Source of the DNA: Pseudocercospora fijiensis CIRAD86
Lineage: Eukaryota; Ascomycota; Dothideomycetes; Mycosphaerellales; Mycosphaerellaceae
Direction of reading: 5' to 3'
DNA length: 64,000 nt
Assembly: GCF_000340215.1 (NCBI RefSeq)
Contig: NW_006921533.1
Location: 1,410,192-1,474,191, forward strand
Each line of letters opens with the position of its first letter. Position 1 is the stretch's first letter. Both the position numbers and the translations under genes were made by a program. Below, piece by piece: positions 56,525 to 64,000 of this stretch. The notes below the pieces were generated by a model. That model was not told where the DNA came from and searched no databases. It saw nothing but the letters and a program-made list of their open reading frames with translations.

Positions 56525-56742
56525 GACCTCTAGCTAATTAGGTAGTCCTAAAGGTTATACCCTCGCTAGTTATTTAAAGCTAGCCCTAGTTAGCGAGATA
56601 CCGAACTATATTCGCTCGAATATATTAGCCGACTGTACCTTTAAGGATGCGGTAAAATTAGTGTAAGGCGATCTACGATCTACTAGATCGTCCGGATAGG
56701 GGGTTTAATTCCCTTATTAGCTATACCTTTTTTTTTTAATCT
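56525..56742 (+). other. tRNA-like relic with T-run terminator
   Basis: TAGCTAATTAGGTAG (56,532 region) resembles a RIPed A box, and GGTTTAATTCC at 56,702-56,712 resembles a B box. It is followed by TTATTAGCTA and a run of ten T at about 56,729-56,738, a polymerase III terminator. The distance between boxes is too long for a simple tRNA, so two relics may be overlaid. Confidence 0.35.
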
Positions 56743-56771
56743 ATATAATTATCTGTATTCTATAACCCTCT

Positions 56772-56891
56772 AGCTAATTAGATCGGTTCTAGATAGTAAG
56801 AGTTATTCGCTCGTAGTCCTTATAGAGACACGGGGTAGCGACTAGCGAGGGTATAACTTTTAGCATTAGAGGTTCGAATCCTCTATTAGCT
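56772..56891 (+). other. tRNA-like sequence with paired acceptor ends and intact B box
   Basis: AGCTAAT at 56,772-56,778 is exactly complementary to ATTAGCT at 56,885-56,891. Inside, AGAGG-TTCGAAT-CCTCT forms a perfect T-arm containing the consensus B box GGTTCGAATCC (56,871-56,881). TCCTTTT follows. The total of 120 nt is long for a tRNA and would need an intron or long variable arm. The anticodon could not be placed. This is a degraded tRNA or a SINE. Confidence 0.4.
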
Positions 56892-57129
56892 ATCCTTTTG
56901 CGCTCGCGTAAGGCGGCCGGCTATAGCCGCGAATTCTAGAGTTCCTGTACGTAATTTTCCCCGCATCCGGGAGCTGCCGCGCTAAGCGGGAGCGCCCGCG
57001 TATTTTAGGGATACTAGAACTTTATATATATAAAAAAAAACCCCTAGCCTTCTAAGGTGCGTACTTTCTTATCTATACTAAGACGAGATAGAGACTAAAA
57101 CTAAACGTATCGGTCTATCTAGGGCCTCT

Positions 57130-58000
57130 AACTTGTCCGGTACCGCCGTCTATTTAGAGAGCGTATTGTCTTTACGCGTAGTAAGAACGAGATACAGCTT
57201 TAAATGCACCCTACGCGCCGCTACGCTATCGAAGACGTCGCGTAAGGGCAAATTACGGCCTAGAGACGACAATAAGTATAGAAAGTTTATAGACTAAAGG
57301 AGATAGATTGCTCTACCTACGATACCGTACTTAGGCTCCTCCGCCTTCTTTCTAAGTTACGACAGCGTCTATCTCTAGGGCGCGAGTACCGTACTTATAG
57401 CAGTCCTAAGGAAATATACTACTCTCCCGTTCCCGTATATATCTTTAGACGATAAAACTCTCTATTCCTACGCCCTATATCGAGGATTACTATCGCGTCG
57501 TCTATATCGATTTAAGTATAACCGAAATTAGCCGCATTCTATACTAACTATAGCCTCTTTTTTATATCGAAGTCCCTTCCCGCCTCTACGTCGAAGAAGT
57601 CGTAGTATTTAATATAGCTATCGTTTTATAGGAAGTCGAAGGGTTAGTTATATTATAGCAAAGTATCGATAGCGCTAGGAAGACAGATTTCCTCTAACAA
57701 CCGTAGGTCGTACCTAACTAGGACCCTCTATACGAAGGTGCTATCCGTTCGGCTCGTTATAGTAGGATACGCGCGTAGAGGAACGACGATAAAGCGATCT
57801 ATACCGAACGGCTATATAGTAGCAAGCTTTATCTGCGCGAATTCGATCTAGAACCGGTTAGTAAAAGCGCTATATTCTTAGGGAGCGCGACGGACATACC
57901 TAGCGATAATACCGAGGAAATAGCGAGTTAGACTTTTAGAGATATAGTCTCGGCTCGAACTCGTCGAGTTCGTCGAGCCTATTAGTATTCGTATATAGAT
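57130..58000 (-). pseudogene. RIPed minus-strand ORF relic, unknown
   Basis: Through RIP stops the minus strand reads as one protein: ATIQPFGIDRFIVVPLRAYP near 57,800, LRLLEEICLPSAIDTLLQYN, YIKYYDFFDVEAGRDFDIKK near 57,580, IDIDDAIVILDIGRRNREFY near 57,480, then AARRVHLKLYLVLTTRKDNT near 57,200. No domain recognised. It is on the same strand as Helitron-2 but upstream of it, separated by a plus-strand relic. Confidence 0.45.
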
Positions 58001-60795
58001 TAACGTAGACGACAGACCCTTCTATTTACTCTTCCTATTACGCCTAAGTAGTAACAACGTTAAGGTTACCGTCTAGGTACTTGTCCTACGACTACTTAGG
58101 TATAGAGATCTATAGGAGTTAGCTTTCTACTACTATATACTAGACGATATACGAGAATATATACTATATATTCTTCGTCCCGAGACTCCGTCTACTAGTA
58201 GATCTTATTTATAACTAGAGACACTAATCTCGATATATGCCTAGACGGCCGGTAATCTATAACGCCGTAGTATAGAGGTTTAGGAGAGAAGCCGTTATTC
58301 TTATCTATATTACGGTTCTCGCGTACGCGGCGCAATACCTCCTTAGTAACTAGCTTATATATATCTTGTAGCGCTTCTTAATATACCGGGGCCCGGCCTA
58401 TAGCGAGTAGTTAGCGAAGTCGTATAGAAGCGCGGGGGTGCTTAATCTCGGCTATAGCGCGATTTAATTCCTAATATTAAAAAGCTCGCTACGGTATACT
58501 ATATAGAACGTCTATCTCTATAGCTCGATATTAGCGAAGGTAGCGTACGGCGACTAATACGCTAGAGACTTACTATTAGGGAGGGCTATAGCAGCTAAGA
58601 CCGTATAGGAGGGGCGCCTTTATCGAGGTCGCTACTAGTAATATCGACAACTAGAAGGAGGTAGATATAGCTACGTAGAAGTAGTCGCTATATTAGTTAT
58701 TATAGTAGTAATATTTAGACGACGCGCAACGCCGCAATATTACTATTTATGTACGTAACCGTCGCTACGCGCTAAGCCTATACTAGCTAATAGATATAAA
58801 GCGACGATATAAAGCGACGATATAAAGCGACCCGCGATAACAATAATAGCTTCTCGCGACGCGACGACGAACACTCGACCTTACGCTTACTACTCTAGCT
58901 TAGATCCTACTACTACAACGTCGGTATCGTCGCTAGGGAGGTATTAATACGAACGAAGTTATTAAGGACTCGAGTTAAGGCGAAGGAGCGCGTCGTCTGC
59001 CTCTAGCGGTATAATTCGGTAAGATATGTCTTCTAGAGCTATAAATTTATATCGTATTAAGGGATATAAAAAGATGTCTGTTAAGCAGATAGTACGCTAA
59101 AAATTACAACAAATGTACTAAGATTATCGTAGATTTCCTTCCGCAACCTCCCTAAATACTATATTCTCCCTTACGCTCGGTACTACGATTGCCCGCGCCT
59201 TAGTTTATTATAACGCTCGACTCGCTACGATACTCCTCTAGCGGGGCGAGACCGAATAATAATAATAAAGGCTTTCGCCGGACGGGAGCGCTATATATAG
59301 TTAAGAGACAACTCTACGTTACTGCCTAGTCGAAGCCCGTACTATTACGGAAGAGCCGGAAATAGTCTAAGAAGTAGATTATCTTAGCGTACTTATCGCT
59401 AAACAGGGCCGGGAGCTATACCGTCCGTTCCTAATCGCGAGTAGCACTCTCTAAGAGCAAGGCGACGCTAATACTATAGCCGGATATTGTATCGAATTAA
59501 TACTAGATCTCGAGGACCTTTATAGCCGCCTTATCGGCAACGTCGTTATAGAAAAGGCTAGTAGCGATATAAAACACCTTAAGAGGCTTCGCGATAGTCG
59601 ATCCTTCTACTAGCTACGATTCGAATATCTATTTAAGGTCTAGCTTCCGAGGGACGATACTAAACGAAGGAAATAAGCCGAACCGCTATAGATCGAGAAT
59701 CCTCTATAGCGGGCTAAGTAGTAGCGAGTCTTACTATATCTTCGTAAAGAAAACTACCGACTCTTACGGTAATTCCTACCGAGTACCGTAAACCTCCTCG
59801 TACTAGAATTGTTAGCCGCTATATCGGGGTACGACCGCTACTATACTACTTACTATAGCTTTCTATACCTCGGACCCTTTAAGACCTTAATCTTAAGCGT
59901 ACGTCTTCGCGAGTATTGCGGTAGGCCTCGAGAGACTGCGATAGGTAGTTAGTAGCGGGCCCTCGTTAGATCTATACCGGTACGACGCGAATAAGTATCC
60001 GGCGGCTAGGGGAGTTAGATCGAGGTCGGTTCTAGTAGAGTCTATAATAGTCGATCGCGATATTAGGTTATTATAGTAGTAATTAATAACCGCGCGCCTA
60101 CTAAAGTCGTTATATCTCCGGACGTAGGCGCGTTATACGCAGCTACTATAGTCGTATACGCGACGCGCGCCTTCCTTAGGACTTACGAGCGAAGGATACC
60201 GCAATTTCGTATAGCTTCTCGAAGGCCGTAGAGGTCGATAGAGCTACGATAGCGACTAAGAGGGTCGATAGTATCGCATTTATAAGACCCCGATAGCGGA
60301 GCTCGCGATAGTAGGGCCTCGGTACCGGTCGTACGTACTAAATTACGCTTCCCGTAAGGCTACTAGCGCGATCGAGTATACCGCTTCGAGCAAACACCGC
60401 TAGATAAGGTATATACGACGAAGACGCCCTTTTCGAGACTACTATCGAAGTTATAGCTCGTCGCGGTATATACTACGACGTCTACGCCCTTCCGGATCGC
60501 TAAGGTATTAACGTTCCTCGCGTCCACTAATTAGAGGCCGCCGTTAGCCCGTTTTGAGCCGCACTAAGCCTAAAGGGGCCCTAACTTTTGTTAAGTTGTT
60601 ATATTATTAACGAAGAAGGCCTAGGCTAATTTTAATATTCTTTTACCCTTCGGATCGTCGACTAAAACGTTAAACTAGACTATTATTTTATCTATAAAAT
60701 ACGCAACGTATGCTTGTCCTATAGACAGGATTTCTAGTTTATTCTCTTGTTACAGGAAGGTAGCCGCAAAAAAATTGGCTGTATACATGCAAGTC
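58000..60795. other. RIPed sequence, no gene resolved
   Basis: Stop-filled in all frames. Contains three copies of a 13-bp unit (TATAAAGCGACGA) at about 58,797-58,832. RIP density falls off in the last ~60 bp before the right terminal repeat. Confidence 0.35.
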
Positions 60796-60833
60796 CATTG
60801 TAATGTGAAGTGTCAAATTCTACAGAATCATAA
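60796..60833 (-). repeat. Right terminal inverted repeat of block 2
   Basis: AGTGTCAAATT at 60,809-60,819 and AGAATCATAA at 60,824-60,833 are the inverse of the left end. This copy keeps the pre-RIP CATTACAATGG form. Confidence 0.8.
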
Positions 60834-61014
60834 GGTGGCGGCGACAGGGACGGAAGGCACGGATAGTGATGTATGAGAATTCGCAGGGAGGAAACTGATG
60901 TCGTCGTTTGCAGGTACAGGACACCATAGCAGGAGCCTCAGCTATCATCCAGATGTCCTCCCACCTCCCTCAGTATTTCTTCCCCCCCCTTCGCCCAAGT
61001 TTCTCGTCACCTCA

Positions 61015-61950
61015 TCAGTATAAAATTATGTCTTGCAGAATAGCAGTTTTCTCCAGCTCAGTCAAAGCATTTCCCTCCTCGGCTCGTTCCAGCTTCTCAT
61101 ATGTCCAATCGCTTCCAGCACAATAGGCAAAAATCTGGAAGCATGTGCTCGGGATCTCGGGAATCTGCAGTATCTCCGAGAGCCACTTGTTGTCGCCGAG
61201 GCCGTGGAGGTGAAGTTCAGGGAACGTGTAGTCGTTGGCGGAAATCGGACGGCAGGCCCGCCAGCTCCTGACTGTGGTGAGGGGTCTTTTGTTGAGCATT
61301 ACGTTGGGCGGCACTGATTTGGGTGTGACGATCGGAGCAGCCAGGCGGTTGGCATTTGCCACGACTTCTTCGCCATACTTCCGGATTTTTTCTGCTGTGA
61401 TGCCGAAGCGCTGCATGGCTTCTTCATTCTGGTCAAGTGCTAGCAGAGCGACTGTCGTGATGAATTCGTCGATGTCAATGTCCCCCCAAGGGTCGATTAA
61501 AGCGTGCACATTGATGTGCAATGTCAGAAGAGCATCTGACAGCCATTGCAGCTCAAAATCTGGAATTTCCATTTCTGTTGTAGAATCCAGCGACTCGGGC
61601 ATTGTCTGCTGCGCCGCCCAGTGATCGCAGAACGCGCGAAGAATGACTTGCTTGCACTCAGGTATTCGCCAGATCGCGCGACGGCTCAGCCAGCGACTGA
61701 AAGCCTCCAGAAGGTCCACTCCAGCCAGATCAGTGACATACGCGAGCTCGTCGGATAATTTGGTTCTGCTACGGATTTGACCTGGCTGGAAGAGCAGATG
61801 CGCGTTACTCTTCTCGTCGATGACGTCGCGGAAATGCTTGGAAATGCGGCGACACCGTTGTATTTCTCTGGCTGGTAGCTCAGAGAGGATTCGGACCTCA
61901 AGTTCAATTGGTAGATCGCTTGCAGAAGTCACGGGGTTTATTGCATGCAT
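61015..61950 (-). CDS. F-box protein
   Basis: Single exon. From ATG 61,950 (MHAINPVTSASDLPIELEV) to TGA 61,017-61,015 gives 311 residues; the in-frame ATG at 62,010 adds 20 Ala/Arg/Phe-rich residues and cannot be excluded. The F-box is at the N-terminus: DLPIELEVRILSEL, then REIQRCRRISKHFRDVID, the pattern that binds Skp1. The rest has no recognised substrate-binding repeats but contains acidic and Trp-containing helices (WLSDALLTLHINVHAL). F-box proteins choose substrates for SCF ubiquitin ligases; many fungi carry large families of this simple type with unknown targets. The gene ends 182 bp from the right end of the 17 kb element and shows no RIP damage. Confidence 0.8.
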   Translation of the reverse strand: MHAINPVTSASDLPIELEVRILSELPAREIQRCRRISKHFRDVIDEKSNAHLLFQPGQIRSRTKLSDELAYVTDLAGVDLLEAFSRWLSRRAIWRIPECKQVILRAFCDHWAAQQTMPESLDSTTEMEIPDFELQWLSDALLTLHINVHALIDPWGDIDIDEFITTVALLALDQNEEAMQRFGITAEKIRKYGEEVVANANRLAAPIVTPKSVPPNVMLNKRPLTTVRSWRACRPISANDYTFPELHLHGLGDNKWLSEILQIPEIPSTCFQIFAYCAGSDWTYEKLERAEEGNALTELEKTAILQDIILY

Positions 61951-62388
61951 TGCGGCGTTGAATCGAGCTGGAGGGAGTGATGAGCGGGCAGCGAATCGCG
62001 CAAAATGCATTCGATGGGTGGGTGTTCTTGCGAACTTTGAAGCGGCGATGTTGCTTCACTCGTCGGACGAAGCTAATATCCTGCGGCTTGTCGCTGTCGC
62101 GTGGATGGAAGGAGAGGCTTCGGCAACGGTGTAATGGCGCGAGGTATGCAAGTGACCGACTGGGTTGCAGAAGGTCGCGTCGATGTCTGCTGAGAGTTGT
62201 TGCGAGACCGTCGCGAAGTGATGTCCTTGTGACAGGGATCGTGCCGCGCAGAATGGCTCGTGCATGTGCCAAAGCTTAAAATTCAAGGAAGGCGCGATGG
62301 TATCTTGAAGAGTGAAAGCGACAAGCAACAAGCTGCATGCAAGTGAAGTGATCTGGGGCTCGATCCTACGAAATAAAGTTGGAATGAC
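61951..62388. other. Intergenic between F-box gene and DUS1
   Basis: Upstream region of the F-box gene and 3' flank of DUS1. Several overlapping short frames on both strands, none protein-like. No motif identified. Confidence 0.5.
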
Positions 62389-64000
62389 CTAGCCGCAAAC
62401 CACGCCCTCCTTGGGTATCTCAGCCGTTCGCTCACCGTTCGAAATAGACTCGACTTTGCCGTTGGCGGATAGTCCAGCTTTCTCCTTCTCTAACCCTTCG
62501 GCTTCAAGCTTTGCCTTCTGCTTCTTGCTGAGCTGAAGACTGCCCTTCTCCATGGCCTCTTTAGGCAGAGGCCGTATGTGAGGCTGGCATACCCAGAAGG
62601 GGCGTTTACATCTCCGGATGGCCGCTGTACTGTAGAGCTCCGGATCAAGCGCTTCCTCTTCTGCATCGACCTCCGGCGTCTCAAACTGTGAAGGATCTTT
62701 CTCGTAGGCGAGCAAGCCTTCTTTCACCGCTTTCTCGACGAGACTGAGGACGTTCTCATAAGCATCAATGTCGCCAGCACGTGATCGAGCAAGAGCGTCC
62801 CTCACATCATGATGAGAGCCGACTAACGCCCGCAGAATGTGGAAGCAGTGTGGTTGCATGGCTGTAAGGTTGGGGTTAGTGCACTTCTCTGGCTTGCCTT
62901 GACTCTTCTTTGCTTCTTTCAATTGAGCTCGCTTCTGCTTCTTCGTCGGCGCTTGACCCTCGTCATCGGCTTTTCGCTTTGCTGAGTCTTGATGATGGAC
63001 AGCATCACCATTTGTTGCTGGCAATACGGGTGCTTCTGAAGTTTGTGCTGCTTCGTTGGCAGTGTCTGGCGCGTCGAACGGCGCATCTGAAGGCAGGAAA
63101 AGCGGCTCTCTCTTGGGCGGCGCACGTCCCAAGACGTGCTCATGAATGATGTCGAGATACCTTCTCAAAACAGCATCAGCTCTGTACCCGCCTTTGCCAT
63201 CTCTACCTCGCCAATATTCGCGACCTTCCTGACCAACCGGAGGCGGCGCAGCAAAAATCGAAGGGTCGTACAAATTCCCTTCCGCACTCATGATGCCATC
63301 GGCACCTGTGGCATCCAGGCAATTCTGCAGATCGTCATACTGCAAGATATTGCCATTTGCAAACATGACAGTTTCAGACGGCAGGTTGTCTCTCAGGAAC
63401 CGCAGCATCTTCCAATCAGCCAGTCCAGTCTCATGTCCTTTCTGATGTCTCTGCCTGCCATGTACTGTGATTATGCTCGCGCCAGCGCTAAGGATCATCT
63501 TCGCGTATTCCAGAGTCTTCTCTTTCGTCTCTTGTATCCTAAACTTCGCTGTGACTGGGATATCCAAGCCCGTGTGCAGCGTATTGATCAGCTTATAGAT
63601 CAAATCCCAATTCTCTTGTAGGAAAGCTCCATATTGTCCGCGTTTTGCAATGCCTTGCGGGCAGCCGAGATTCAGATCTATCGCGTCGCAGTATGGCTGG
63701 ACTACTCTTGCTGCTTTCAAGAACGCTTCAGGATCGTTCGCGCAGAACTGCACGAAGAGAGGACGATCGAACTTTGGGTTGCCGTCCAGGTACATGTCGT
63801 CCTCTTTGAACGTCTTTTGATGCTCACTGTCTGCAGGCTCTGGCATCGCAAGAGGTGGCTTCAGGGGCTCGAAATGTGCTGCTCGATATTTTGGTCCATC
63901 TGCGAAGAGCTTCGCGTGTAACATTGGCGAATAGGCTAGAATTGAGGTTCGGAGATCTGGCGGTAAGAAGGAGCGAGTGAGCATTCGCCACGCAAATTCG
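62389..64000 (-). CDS. DUS1: tRNA-dihydrouridine(16/17) synthase Dus1, 5'-truncated by window edge
   Basis: The frame is open from the window edge to TAG 62,391-62,389. Residues before the first in-frame Met (63,984) read EFAWR and continue into MLTRSF, which fits the conserved family start, so the true start lies outside. Seen in order: YSPMLHAKLF, FVQFCANDPEAFLKAA, the catalytic-cysteine motif LNLGCPQGIAKRGQYGA, VTAKFRI, TVHGRQRHQKG, ANGNI and ADGIMSAEGNLYDPSIF. These are the FMN-binding barrel elements of Dus1 enzymes, which reduce uridine in the D-loop of tRNAs. A Lys/Ala-rich, low-complexity linker (about 62,880-63,080) and a Lys/Glu-rich C-terminal tail extend beyond the core, as in other fungal Dus1 proteins. 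A helical segment (PHCFHILRALVGSHHDVRDA) between them is also family-typical. Confidence 0.95.
   Translation of the reverse strand, partial: EFAWRMLTRSFLPPDLRTSILAYSPMLHAKLFADGPKYRAAHFEPLKPPLAMPEPADSEHQKTFKEDDMYLDGNPKFDRPLFVQFCANDPEAFLKAARVVQPYCDAIDLNLGCPQGIAKRGQYGAFLQENWDLIYKLINTLHTGLDIPVTAKFRIQETKEKTLEYAKMILSAGASIITVHGRQRHQKGHETGLADWKMLRFLRDNLPSETVMFANGNILQYDDLQNCLDATGADGIMSAEGNLYDPSIFAAPPPVGQEGREYWRGRDGKGGYRADAVLRRYLDIIHEHVLGRAPPKREPLFLPSDAPFDAPDTANEAAQTSEAPVLPATNGDAVHHQDSAKRKADDEGQAPTKKQKRAQLKEAKKSQGKPEKCTNPNLTAMQPHCFHILRALVGSHHDVRDALARSRAGDIDAYENVLSLVEKAVKEGLLAYEKDPSQFETPEVDAEEEALDPELYSTAAIRRCKRPFWVCQPHIRPLPKEAMEKGSLQLSKKQKAKLEAEGLEKEKAGLSANGKVESISNGERTAEIPKEGVVCG

Larger units (their letters stand above)
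43859..60833. mobile_element. RIP block 2: 16,975-bp element with ~38-bp terminal inverted repeats
   Basis: The ends match in inverted orientation: TTATGATTCT, four unmatched bases, then AATTTGACACT, and further in CATTATAATAG (left) against CATTACAATGG (right). The last pair differs exactly by CA-to-TA and TG-to-TA changes, i.e. RIP. GGTGG occurs just outside both ends (left 43,850-43,854, right 60,834-60,838), a possible target duplication, with four extra bases (TTTC) on the left. The interior is RIPed as in block 1 and holds a second Helitron plus unrecognised relic ORFs on both strands. No transposase for the inverted-repeat element was identified, so whether the Helitron is cargo, a nested insertion or the core is open. 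Confidence 0.75.

Noticed and set aside
10816..60833. Starship giant transposon with a DUF3435 tyrosine-recombinase captain
   Set aside because: I could not find a captain-like recombinase on either strand near the block edges. The block contents seen are retrotransposon, MULE and Helitron genes. The palindrome keeps the idea open but unsupported.

Overview
The window looks like a filamentous ascomycete (Pezizomycotina, most likely Dothideomycetes). The basis is short GT-AG introns of 49-114 nt, a divergent high-affinity iron uptake pair (FTR1/FET3), pyrG with the long acidic insert of filamentous fungi, a HET-domain pseudogene, and two large transposon blocks destroyed by RIP (repeat-induced point mutation). 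I had no database access. Family calls come from reading the translations, and relic proteins were read through the stop codons RIP introduces.

Left gene island (1-10.8 kb): the 3' end of a paraoxonase-like beta-propeller gene; a small unrecognised pseudogene; a vWA-domain gene; a BTB-domain gene with a decayed partial duplicate of its 3' end; then the reductive iron uptake module. The permease FTR1 (minus) and the ferroxidase FET3 (plus) are divergent around a ~1.26 kb shared promoter containing GATA sites, one of them an exact ATCWGATAA iron-repressor motif.

RIP block 1 (10,816-39,225, 28.4 kb): CpA and TpG are almost absent (one each in 15,001-15,300), so ATG, Trp, Cys, His and Gln codons are nearly gone. 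Both ends carry the same 16-bp palindrome GAGTTGCTAGCAACTC. Inside are a 13.8 kb Ty3/Gypsy chromovirus (two 171-bp LTRs, minus strand, order gag-PR-RT-RH-IN-chromodomain plus an extra 3' ORF), a probable MULE transposase relic, a Helitron with Rep and PIF1-type helicase, an 88-92 bp minisatellite and a tRNA-like relic.

Central island (39.2-43.86 kb): pyrG/URA3, a HET-domain pseudogene with several lesions, and a membrane-protein ORF whose last codons appear to be supplied by the next transposon.

RIP block 2 (43,859-60,833, 16,975 bp): bounded by ~38-bp imperfect terminal inverted repeats, with a putative GGTGG target duplication. It contains a second, different Helitron (minus strand), at least three unrecognised relic ORFs on both strands, a 129-130 bp tandem repeat and a cluster of tRNA-like sequences.

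Right island (60.8-64 kb): an F-box gene and DUS1 (tRNA-dihydrouridine synthase), whose 5' end lies outside the window.
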